DNA of 64,000 nt from Trichoderma breve. Taxonomy: Eukaryota; Ascomycota; Sordariomycetes; Hypocreales; Hypocreaceae. The stretch lies in contig NC_079233.1 in NCBI RefSeq assembly GCF_028502605.1, positions 5,270,001-5,334,000 of the forward strand, in the 5' to 3' direction. Below are positions 22,538 through 33,122 of this stretch, in pieces. Made by a program: the position numbers and the translations under genes. The number at the start of each line of letters is the position of its first letter. Position 1 is the stretch's first letter. The notes under the pieces are model-generated. The model was not told the DNA's origin and did no database searches. It worked only from the letters and a program-made list of their open reading frames with translations.

Positions 22538-22697
22538 AGACGGGTATATATAGCGGTTTAGATTCTATGGACGCGTTCGCAGAAGTGAATCCCTTATACA
22601 AGATGCAAAAGACAGAGATGGAAAAATAGCACACGGACGAGTTCGGCGCCATGGCGGGGCTCGGCCGTGAGTTGCAGAACTGGACAGAAGCCGCATC

Positions 22698-22704
22698 TTA
22701 GTAA
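22698..22704. promoter_or_regulatory. Yap1/AP-1-type element TTAGTAA upstream of TRR1
   Basis: TTAGTAA matches the yeast Yap1 response element TTA(C/G)TAA. It lies about 335 bp upstream of the TRR1 ATG. Thioredoxin reductase is a classic oxidative-stress target of Yap1-family factors, so the placement is sensible, but a 7-base word can occur by chance. Confidence 0.55.
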
Positions 22705-23023
22705 CCCTGGCACACAATTCCCGGGCGGTCAGCCGCTAACACTCAGCAAAGTACCCTCGCTTGCCTCGCCATAGTCTCTACTGTACGGAATCAAGACAAG
22801 GCTGTGTGTGTGCTAATCGTTGGATTTCTAAGCCCCCCCGGCACCGCAGACGCCGCTCCCGACTCGTCGCATTAAAGTTGGACCTGGAATCGTAGCTTGT
22901 CAGGTTGACAAATCCCAAGTGCCTGGTGTTTCGAAGCTCAAAAGATTTGGGCTCCTGGGGATGCGCTGCGGTTGGATGACGTCTAAGCGCGGAAACTGGA
23001 ATCTTTTTGCGAAATATCCAAAA

Positions 23024-23046
23024 CCTCCCCCCTCCCCCCTCCCCCT
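23024..23046 (-). other. C/G-tract with G-quadruplex and stress-element potential
   Basis: The plus strand reads CC-T-C6-T-C6-T-C5-T; the minus strand therefore has consecutive G5, G6, G6 and G2 runs separated by single A bases. It lies just beyond the VPS53 stop codon and about 660 bp upstream of the TRR1 ATG. On the minus strand it contains repeated AGGGG, the core of the fungal stress-response element. Confidence 0.45.
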
Positions 23047-23069
23047 ATTTTCCCCGTTCATGTGCCCCC

Positions 23070-25664
23070 TCATCGCTGCCCGTCCTCGGCACCGTCGCGC
23101 ATGCCAAACTTGAGCCCAAGGCCGCTTATATCTCGTTTGAAGAACTTTCCAAAATTTCTCAGATTCTCATTGATCGTGGCCTTGTCTGAGCCGCTTTGCC
23201 CAGTGTTGCTAATGTCCCTCGCTGCGCTCAGCAGCTTCTCGCCCAACGACCCCGCGTCGAATCTTGCCGCTGAGCTGCCTGCCAATGAAGATGATGCAGT
23301 GTTGATTGCGCCCATGGCACCAGTACTGCTGAGACTCGACGTCAACATCAATGGCGTCAAGAGCGGCGAGTTTTGTGCGAGCTTCTCGTTGGAGCTGCTG
23401 TCGCGATGGATGCCAAACAGCTCAATCAGGTGAGCCTGGTCTATCTTGCGCACCCCCTTGAGATCCAGGATCTTCTTGAAGTTTGTATCTGAGCGATCTG
23501 CAATGTGAATGAGGTACGCCTGCACAAGGCCCTCTGGAGGCGATTGCCGAACTTGCAGCGTCTTGAGCAGAGGATCCATCCGATTCATGCTTTGCTCAAC
23601 CCTCCTCACAAAAGTAGCGGACGGTGCTTGTTGTGCTGGCGATGGGTTGTGATAGGACAGCAGATTCCCAAACGACTTTGTCAGTGCATACTTGTCAACG
23701 AGCATCTAGTACGACCTTTGGTTAGCTCAAGCTACGAAGCAGACCCCTATTCTCGCTGTCTCTCTTACCTGCTGTGCCCCAACCTCGGATATCGGCCGAC
23801 ACTGGACAATATTGTTGATAAAGGCCGTCACCAGATGATCCACCAGGTTGTCGCAGAACGCTCTTGCGTACTGTTGCTTGGTGACAATGGCCAAGATCTC
23901 CTCCGTTTTGTCGTTGACGTGTTTGACGAGCTCACCCACCCAAGAGCTCTGGTCACCCGCGCTATCCATGGTGCTCCAGTTTGTATTCTTCATCTCCCGC
24001 CAGACGCCCTCGCAGTCCACCTCAACAATGCGTACCAAAGCCAGTACGGCAGCGCTTGCCACACCTAGGAAAGCGTCTGACTGTGACGATAGGTCAACTT
24101 TGGACACCAGCTCTGAGTCAATGCGCTTCTTGATGTTCTCTTCCAATTGGTTCGTGTTGATGTGCCAGAAATCCGCCGTATTCAGGACCAAGACAGCATC
24201 CTGCATGGAAGGACCCTTCTGCCCGCTCGACTGTAGTTTTCGCAGCAGTACCTGCTGAGCGTACTCGTCCAAGTATTTGGCTAGTGTCTTTGAGAGATCC
24301 AATAGGCGGTCGCTCGTGGATAGCTTCGCGCATTGGGATAGAGTTAGCTTGTAGAAATGGAAAAGCTCTAGAGCCGAGGAAATGACGGCCTGTGGCGTGA
24401 ATTCTTCTTCTGGGGGAATGAGCGGCTGTGTGCGGTACTTGGGTATCATGGTGGCCAGCTGCTTGTCCTGCGACTCGACCCAGAGACTCAGGTAGGGCTC
24501 AAAGGCCACCGATATCAGCCCATTGAATGTGTGCGACTTCTCCTCTGTCGAGCTTAGCGTGTCGATGCTGGCCCTTGGGTCATTAGAGAAGTGCTTCTCC
24601 AGGTTCTGTTCGAAATTGAGCGTTTCTTGCAAGCACGCGAGAAGCAGGTTGACGTCAATCTTGTTGCCGTCTGGGCGCCGCATGCTACGCTCCAGGATGC
24701 CTTTGAAGTCATCACGCGTGCCGTCGCAAAAGGCAGTGGCTAGGGTTTCGTTAACGCGCCAATGCGCGGGGAAAATGGCAGCATGGTCATCCTCGTGCGT
24801 CTTCATCATGCGCTTAAACCACGCATATCTTCGTCCGATGTTGTCTAGATTGCCGGCCTCGTCGTTGCCCCGGAACACCTGGCGATACTCTCGCAGCTCC
24901 GTGTTGATGTACCAGCCCACAATCCTGGATTTCGCCGAGTCTCCCAGAGCGTCCATGACGAGGCAGGCTTCTACCAAGGTTCCCCTCTTGGCGCTGACCT
25001 CTCCCTTTGTAAAGGCCATTTCGAAGTCCTCGCAGACCTGCTCCAACAGCTCCCTCTGCAGCTCGGACACCTCTCGGCTCAGCGTCGCGATCTGTTCGAT
25101 GCTCCTGTAGCTGTTGAAGTGCTTCATCAGCTGAAGCACTGCCTGCAACAGGCCAGCACACTCCCGATACTGCCTCGTCTTTGCAAGGCCCCTCAGCTGC
25201 TCGTACGCCGTTGTGAGCATCTGCAGCCGCTTCAGCGCCGTCATGCTGAGCGTCAGGTTCTTCTTGGTATTGTCCAGCCTCTTGATGTCCGCCGTCATCG
25301 AGGTGATGTTCTGCTCCGTCTCTATCGCTCGTGACCGCACCGTTTCAATCTTGCGAAACAGCTGCGCAAGCTCCGTTTGCGCGGACCGCATTCGCTCCAG
25401 GCTCGAGTCTGGTTCGTAGGCCTGGGCCGATTCGAGGGTGTTGATTTCGTAGGAAAGGTCATCTTGGCGGTGCTTGAGTGCCTGAGAGACTTGGCTTATG
25501 GACGAGACGGCGGACGGATGCGAAAACAGGAGGTTGAGGTGGTCAATGGGGTCGTAGTCGACTGTGCCACCATCTTCATGTTAGTTGCGAACAGCTTGTC
25601 ATTCGGCCGGCGACTCACTTGCGTCGAGACTTGCGGCAGAAGACCCTGCCAGAGAGCCATTCAT
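23070..25664 (-). CDS. VPS53: GARP complex subunit Vps53
   Basis: Three exons: 25619-25664, 23769-25561 and 23070-23705; 824 aa with consistent phases. Exon 1 encodes only MNGSLAGSSAASLDA; exon 2 opens IDYDPIDHLNLLFSHPS, the conserved Vps53 N-terminus. The N-terminal third is coiled coil (about 60-130), and the block MLTTAYEQLRGLAKTRQYRE followed by CAGLLQAVLQLMKHF is diagnostic of Vps53. The second junction joins EVGAQQ to MLVDKYALTKSFGN. GARP is a CATCHR tethering complex that captures endosome-derived vesicles at the trans-Golgi network. The C-terminal region ends in a charged segment without a motif, as expected. A minus-strand C/G tract follows the stop codon. Confidence 0.95.
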
Positions 25665-26190
25665 AGTTATGAGTGTTCGTTAGAAAATGGATGATAACAG
25701 TACAGCAAGATAAGAGATGGCAGCTGCTTTTGTTCAGCGATGGATGATGCGAATTGTGTAAAGCCGGTGTTAACCTGGGCCAGGTTGTGTCTCGTTTACC
25801 AAATGTCTTGGTACCAGGTACGGGTAGCTCCTGATGCTGCAAGAGCCGGGGCTGCCAAGGGTGGACTAGTCTGGACGTTCTTATTCAAATTAAAGTGGGT
25901 CGCATTTCCTGTTAGTCTCACGGTTTCTTCGAGATACTGCAATTGGCACCAGACAGAGGTATACACATTATCAGATATTAATGAATAGATTATTATCCAA
26001 TGAGACGCTTCGGAACCAAAAAGTTCATTGGGACTCAATTGTTAAAATAAAGAGCATATGACGGCTGCTCTGTATGCTGTATTGACTACCTGGTAACAGG
26101 CTATCTTGGTACGTGTATTGCCTAGACCCATCTCGCCGTGAGGCATTGGATATGGCCTCAACTCCTCCTCATGCGTTTCTGACATACGCT
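25665..26190. other. Intergenic region upstream of VPS53
   Basis: Promoter side of VPS53 and 3' side of the FN3 gene, both on the minus strand. Contains the words TACCAGGTA (25812-25820) and TACCTGGTA (26087-26095), 266 bases apart and in opposite orientation. No gene seen. Confidence 0.45.
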
Positions 26191-29100
26191 TTATTCCTCC
26201 TCGGCGTACTTGTCAAACTCGGTACTTTCCTTTTCCTTGACCGTGTCCTTGCCCTTCTTCTTCATGGAGAAGCGCCATCCGCTCATCCGACTCTCCCTCG
26301 ACTCTCTCGATTTGGAGGGGCCAAGTGAAGGGCTGCTTGCCAAGCTGTCAAAGCTTCGGCCAAGCTGAGAGGCGTCCTCGCCTAGGTCGTCGATATCACC
26401 GATGCTGGACCGATGGTCTACGGACATATTTCTATCCGAATTCGTTGCGCTGCCGGGACCTTTCTTGAATAGCCCCGAGTCTTTGCCTAGTCTAGTCGAC
26501 AGGCCAAACTTGCTAGAGCTTCCCTTGCGGAACAGTTTCATGACGACGTTGTCTTGATCTTTGGCAGCCGAGTCAGCGTTGGAATTGAGATCAGATGGCG
26601 TGTTGGACAAAGTCGAGCCAAGCATCAGCGATTCATGAGACTCGGCAACTGAGCCCTGAGTGTGAATGGAATTGGTGTCCCGAGACATTGACGCTTCGGA
26701 TGGGAAATCATCCAGACCATGGGGGTATTCTGTGTCCTTGGTCTTTTCTTCCTTCGCCTTGTCTTTGCTCTTATCCTTGCTCTTGGACTTGTCAGCACCG
26801 CGGAAGAAGTTGCCCATGAATGTCGGGGCCGTCGGATTCAGACGCTGGTTGATAGATTTCAACGCTGTTGGCGGGCGGGAACCGATGACACCAATCTGAC
26901 TAGGCGACGTCTGCGGGTCAAGCAAGTCATCATCGTCGAGTATGACATCTTCGGCGGACGCCAATGTGGTGGTCAGTATGGATGGCGATCCGTGAATCGA
27001 CGGGCGCCGAGAGCCGCTCCTAGAGGGCCATCGATTGTCAGGCGACCACAGCCGGTTTTTGGTGCTGAGCAAGCCTCCCTGCTCTCCCTGAACACCCTGA
27101 ACTCCCCAGATGGAGCCGCTGTCTGTGGACGGTCGTGGCAGGTCGATGGAGTTTATGGACGGCGGCCTGGATCCGTCAGCGTCTCTGTCGGCAAATGCAC
27201 CACCGCTTGAGTTGCCAAACGGAATCAGCCGTCGTGCTGAGAACGGTCGGGATGTCGAAAAGGGGATTCCGGCAAAGCTATCCGGCCCGGTCGAGTTGCG
27301 GTTCATCCAAGAGGAAAAGTTGATCTTTCGGCGATTTTCCAACACCTCCTGCTCGTCCGTTCCTCGAGGGAAAGACTGGCTCTGCCCGGGCTTGAGCGAG
27401 CCAATGGCAGGCCCCAGTTCATCCGCAGGCTTTGCGCCCCTATTACGTAGCGCCGCCAACAGGTTGGACAGCCTATGGCCTGTGGCGGGAGGAGAAGTCG
27501 CAGAGTGATTCAACCCCAGCGAAGTCAAAGACGGTCGCCTGTCGCGGGTCTCATTGTATTGGGGAAATGGTAAATTGCTAGAAGAACCATGAGGGCTTGC
27601 GAATATGTTAAAGGGTGGGCTTGCGGAAGCCGGTGACTGAATGTTGTCGTCGTCGTCTGCCTGAATAGGCTCAGGCAGGAGATTATCATCGGGGTCCAGG
27701 TCAGGCTCCTCCATTTCGTCAAAAATATTAGAAGGGAGAAATGAGCGAGCTGCCGACGGACTCAACGGCCCGTTGGCCTCCCTAAGTTCAGCCTCCGTCT
27801 GAGGTTCGCCTTGGCCATGAGCCGCCACGTCCATAAACAGGGCCGGGCCAAATCCAGCATTGGAGAAGCCGGCAGTCGGTTGAAAGGTAGAGTCAGAGGG
27901 AACGATCGGGCTTGGTGCCAGATTTTCAGGCATCGAGACGCCATGTTGGCTAAGACGCCGAGGTCGAGCGGGCGGGGACATGTCAAAGTCCGCATTAGGG
28001 TTGGGAGCGACTCCCTGGTTGAAGAATTCGAGGTTGGCCTGTTCCATCCTCAACTGCTTCGTCACCATGTTGATCTGTTGGTCAAGCTCGTAGGATCTCT
28101 TGGCTTCCGCCACCCACCGAGCATGTAGTTCCTTTCTCCTGGCCTCCCATTCCCTCCTTAATCTTAGGTCTTCTTCTTTCCACTGCTCATCGTGCGCATC
28201 AGGAAGCTGTTCTCGAGCTGCCTTGAGGTCCTGCAATTGTTTCCCTTTGTCTTTCAACTCCGCCTCAAGCTCAGCACACTTATCCAAGAGCTCAGCATTA
28301 ATCTCGTCAAGTTTTCGCACGTCCTTATCCCTCTTTTCTGCCAAGGCAGCCTTTTGCGCCTCAAACCCTTCACGATCCCTTTTCATGCGCTGGATCTCAG
28401 ACTCAAGTTTGGAGACATTATCTCGTACTTTGGACTTCTTGGCCTCCTTGTCCCGCAATTGCTGCTCCTTTTTTGCTCGCTCCTTCTCCGCCGCTCTCAT
28501 CTGCTCCATCGTAATTCTCACCATGGCCTTGAGTTGAGCCGTCTGCTCCTCCTTCTCCTTCAACATCTGACGCTTACGCTCCTTTTCCTTTTTCAACTCC
28601 TCTTCCTGTTGCGATGCCTCCGCCTGTTCCTTGGCATAAACGGCCAATGTATCCTCGATTTCCTTCCTAATGCCTTCAAATTTACAATTCAACTCGTCAA
28701 GTGACAGTTCGGGGCCATCGAGAATTGGGAGCTTGATGTGAGGCTGGTCCATGCTCGCGACAGAAGGCGAGTGGCGACGATTTATCGTGTTGCGCCTTTG
28801 CCCTGGCACGGTACCGTTGGCATCGCGAGTGTTGGCCGAGTTTCCGTCGAGAACAGGGGCGGCTTCGACTGATGGTACGGGGAATTGGGCATCGTCAGAG
28901 TCGTCGCTTTCATCATCACCAGGAATGGTTCGAGGCTGGTCCGGATCCGTAAAGTTAGTAGGCAGTCGTGAGTTGCCCAGAAGTGGTCTCCCATCCTTGC
29001 CAAACGTGCGTAATCGTAAAAGGGCACTGCCGGCTTGGAAGTTGTTCGGGCCCACGGCAACAACGCGAATGTTGTAGAAATGGTTCGGCTTCAGCCCCGT

Positions 29101-29721
29101 CACCGTAATGGCCACCTCGTTGCCTGGGGAATCGCCCACTGTTGTCCAGACAAGGTCAGATCACAGACACATGACAAAATGTAGTAATCTCATGCCAGCC
29201 AATACGTACCATGCACTCCGTTGACTTGGATAGAGTATTTCTGTACAGGTCGATTGCTCGTCGGGCGCGTCCAGCTGAGAGTAGCCGCATCGGATCGAAT
29301 TCCAGCAAGACTGACATCGGGAGGTTCAGGGATGTCGACACCTAGGATGTTGATGAGTTCGGGAACGGGTTTCCAGAGGGTTTGCCATCCCCGGTGAAGC
29401 AGCCTGGACACAAGTCAGCAACAGCAACAGCAACAGCAACAGCTCAAAATGGAATGGGCTAGCAACGAACCAGAGCACGGCTCCGAGAGTGAGCGCCATC
29501 TTGAAGTGCTGGGCTAGCAGCGCATCGAGCTGGTAGTCGACAATGGCGTCGTGGGCGCTTGCGTACATGCGCGCGGCGAGCTGGCGAGGATCGATGAGGA
29601 CGGCGGAGGCGCTGACGAGGATATACAGGGCCTTGCGGTGGAAGGGCTGAGGACTACCAAGTCCCCAAAAGCCAACAGCGCTGAGGGAGAGAAGGGTCAG
29701 GGCTGGAAGCTCCCATGACAT
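26191..29721 (-). CDS. Large membrane-anchored fibronectin type III and coiled-coil protein, fungal-specific
   Basis: Three exons: 29471-29721, 29210-29403 and 26191-29138; 1130 aa. The first intron has a GTTCGT donor and contains a CAGCAA repeat. Two hydrophobic segments lie near the N-terminus (about 5-22 and 31-45). One fibronectin type III domain lies at about 110-194 (EPPDVSLAGIRSDAATLSWT through LKPNHFYNIRVVAVGP). A long charged coiled coil at about 286-520 follows. The remaining 600 residues are disordered, Ser/Pro-rich with Lys-rich patches, ending KKKGKDTVKEKESTEFDKYAEEE. I do not know a characterised homologue. The layout suggests a membrane-tethered scaffold with a cytosolic coiled coil. 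Exon structure is well supported by the continuity of the FN3 domain across the junctions; function is not assigned. Confidence 0.85.
29416..29443. repeat. (CAGCAA)n microsatellite inside intron 1 of the FN3 gene
   Basis: About four and a half perfect hexamer units lie between the donor at 29470 and the acceptor at 29404. On the coding strand this is a TTGCTG repeat immediately before the acceptor region, where it supplies much of the pyrimidine content. Confidence 0.8.
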
Positions 29722-32700
29722 GTTCTCAGATGGACTTAGCCAGAAATGCCGACCCAGGCGGGAGGATGTCGGTAGTTGGAGGTTTGGAGGCGGGAGAAAA
29801 GAGCAGCAGGCGACCCCAGTAAAGCCGGGGCGCCGATTGGCCGGCTAGCAGAGGGCTGGCTCTTTTTTTCTTTCCCTTTTTTCTCTGCTACTGTGTAGAC
29901 GCCGTGCAAAGATGACAAGCTGGCACGGACAAGATGCCGCCTTCAGTATTCCGTAAATTCAATCCGAACCAGCGTAATGTACTGTAATGCACTCCCAACA
30001 CAGAGAGCTTCGGTAGAAGGAGTCAAAGACCGCACTGTGCTGCTAATTGAAAGAATCCTGGCAGTAAAACCAACGACTTAGTCTCTGCCAAGGAGGTTAG
30101 CAGCCTACTGGAGGTGCTAAGCTGGGAAGACCGTAGTCGAGCTTGAAGATAGACGCTGTAACTGGGAGTCTGTGGTGCAAGGCGCTACTTGGTGCATTCA
30201 GGCTGAACATCAATGTGCAAAGTAGCGTGGCGTCGAAGAGGCACTGTGAACGGTATGTTGTAAAAGACAGTGCCGGCGCCACTCGAGCTTCGGCTGTGGG
30301 AAAAGGAGTTCTAAAAATGGATCCAAGGTTGAATATTAGTGTTGCTCGCAAGGAAAATAAAAAAGGGAATAAAAATTGACGTGCATAAGGCCTTATCGTA
30401 TCGGCAAAAAAAAAAAAAGCTGAGCGAGACCGCCTCGAATTGCCCAGAAAATGTATGGAGTGGACCTTGTGTGGCAATCCTTGCTAGGGCAATTGGAGGC
30501 TGCTTGTGAATGGGTTGATCCGCGAGGTGAGCCTGATAATTCGGCAGTTGTTGCTTTGGGAAGCCCTCGGGCATTCGAGTTGTCGAGATACAAGGCAGCA
30601 GGAGTCGTAGAGGGAAATGCATCAAATTGATGTGATATCTATCGTCATTGCCCTATCGTAGCGAGGAGGAAACGTGGGAAGGTTAAATACATGCACTCTC
30701 TCCACTGGGGGCAGCCTGCATATCCGACCACTTGAAGTCAATGCGAGTTTCACGGGACATGATGCACACGGCTGTCACATACACGGGAGGGGAAGGCCGA
30801 GGTGTATTCCGTGCTACCACATCATTTGCCAGCACGGTCTGAGCGGTGGCTGCGGACAAGCAACGACCCTTAGATTTTGTTGATGATTTGCTGGAGTCAT
30901 TGGTTAATCTCAAGGCCGATCTGTAGAGGCAGAAAACTCAATTGTAGAAGAAATTTGTGAATATGTGGCAGTTTCTTGAATCTACTTTTACGTTGTGGTT
31001 AAGGTTACCCATGCCTTAGCCATAGAAGCACATGTAAAGACCAGTGCAATCTACGATTATCATAGACTACTAGGAAGACTAGACTCGGAGAGAATTTCTG
31101 GGCGCAAGTACATGGGTGGAATACAACGGCCGTGCACTGTCATCTAGGTAGGCGGACATCTGCTTTGTCAAGTAGCATTGCTACTATATATCAAGTCTTG
31201 AGCTGTGTAACCTTCGGAAGCAAGTGTGTCAATGGCATGAGGCTAAAGTCGGTGAACAGCTTAGGTCTCTGAGGATATCGTCAGCTCAGCTCTATGTTGC
31301 TATTCGTCTTACTTATACCAAGCCAGCTTTCGCAGCTTACATGAACCTCGCTCTATGGGATGCTGGTTACGAATAAAGTTTCCAAGCCCAGCCACCGCTT
31401 TTGTTTGCGCCAGGTATCGTGGGGTTGCTTGTTTAACTCTCTCTTACAGATGTTGCTTGCTCACCCAGCTGCAAGGGTTAATGTCTCCTTACATACATCT
31501 GCATCTTTCTACCAAACTGTAACATGACTTCCTGGGCCTTTGTAAAGAAACTCTACTATTGACGTCAGCGAGCCTTTTTTAGCCATTATTTCACGATGAT
31601 GCTTGTGTGATGGGCTCTATTGAGATCAGCATGCGAACTAGATCAACATCCATGTATAGCCTCTCATTACCCCTCCTTATTCCCTCATCCATTTGGTCTG
31701 GGGAAGCAAGCCCCAAACAGGAAAAAATCAAGAGAAAAGTCTTGGTAGGGAGATGCTGTCTTACACATGCACAAATGAGAAGAGACAATGGCCTCCACAA
31801 GCATGTGTCAAACCGTATGCCCCTTACCTTAGTGCACTTATTGATGTATAAACACCACCATGCGCTGCACATGTAGTAAGCTGATGATATTGGCAGACCT
31901 CCTTGGAGTCACCCGCAAAATCCAGGCTCCAGCCATCTACGATCTGAGCCCTACTGCTCGTAGTCGATAACCACAAGGGCGGTGTTTGGGGGCAACAAGT
32001 TTGGCAAGCAAAGGATCAGGCCCCGGCTCGACGACTCATCTCTGGCATGCTTGGTCTGTCAGGTGAGCCTCCTCGTAATACGGAATGGCCCCGTCACGGA
32101 TGCTTGCACGAGAATAGCCGCTAGAATCCTTCAGTGTGAGCGTGTGAAGCCAGTCATCAAAGAGGCAAAAGGCCAATGGAAGCCTGGAGCCTCGGCTTGT
32201 TGGGGGTGTTGCTTTATTCCGCGAACTATTACGTTGTTCTTTTGCAATTTTCTCGCCTGATGTCCCATGGAAATGGTTGAGCACATGATGGGCCGTGGTT
32301 CGGCAACGCCAAGTTCCCAGTACTTGGGGGTAACCCCGGATTCGCCGCGCGATGTTCCGCCTTTTCCAAGGGCCTTCCATGGGGCTTCAGGGCTGCTAGC
32401 GATGCCAAATCTCGCTCCCCCCTTGCCCCCCGTCAGCGGCCTGCCTACTGCGGTAAACCTCCTGAAGGGCTGCTGGAGGTGCCAACGGAGCGAGTCAAAC
32501 CCGGAACGGAGAGTACAGCGCAGGTACCCTGTACTTGGTCCTTGCCGGGCACGCCCCCCACAGCGCTTGTCAAACGGATGAATTTCGCCCAAGCCTTGGA
32601 TCATGTGCCTGCAGCCGAAGCGCAGCTTGTTGGATCAACGGACAAGCAGCACGTTCTCAACAATTGGAGGCCCGCTTTGCCACCTTTTCCCCGGGGAATT

Positions 32701-33122
32701 CTTATATGTGTATATGTGTATTATTATATCGCGGTTTGCCCTTCCTCGCCGGCTTAAACCTCACGATCCTCTCGATCTGCGGCGCATGTTTCAGCGGCCA
32801 TTGCGTGCATTTCTGGTGACGGACCGCCGACGCATCGCCCAAAAGTGTCCATAATTTCACATGCCAGGGAAGCGCGCCGTCTGAAACCGACGTCACCACC
32901 GGGCATCCCAACAAAGATCCACCCGTGCAAGGGTCCCCCAATTCTTCTCCGTTTGCCCTCCGTTTGCTATTTCATACAAAGTCAACCGAGTGCCCAAAGA
33001 GACCTGCAGGCCAGGCAGCTCGCCCAATTGTCCCGTCGTCCTCTCGGAACGTGTTGCGCAAAGTACAGGTACAGGAAACAAATAGTGTTTGTGGCGGATC
33101 GATCCGTTAGCAAGTCGGCACG
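29722..33122. other. Intergenic region between FN3 gene and PAH1 (divergent)
   Basis: Shared upstream region of two divergently transcribed genes, 3.4 kb. A-rich tract at 30408-30418. The middle part (about 30900-31600) is rich in short TA-containing words. Open frames (for example minus 30097-30477, minus 32131-32604, plus 32845-33210) show no domains or splice continuity, and I reject them. No RNA gene seen. Confidence 0.5.

Larger units (their letters stand above)
22538..23069. other. Upstream region of thioredoxin reductase and 3' end of VPS53
   Basis: No gene. Contains the Yap1-like word at 22698-22704 and the C-rich tract at 23024-23046, both listed separately. Confidence 0.5.
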
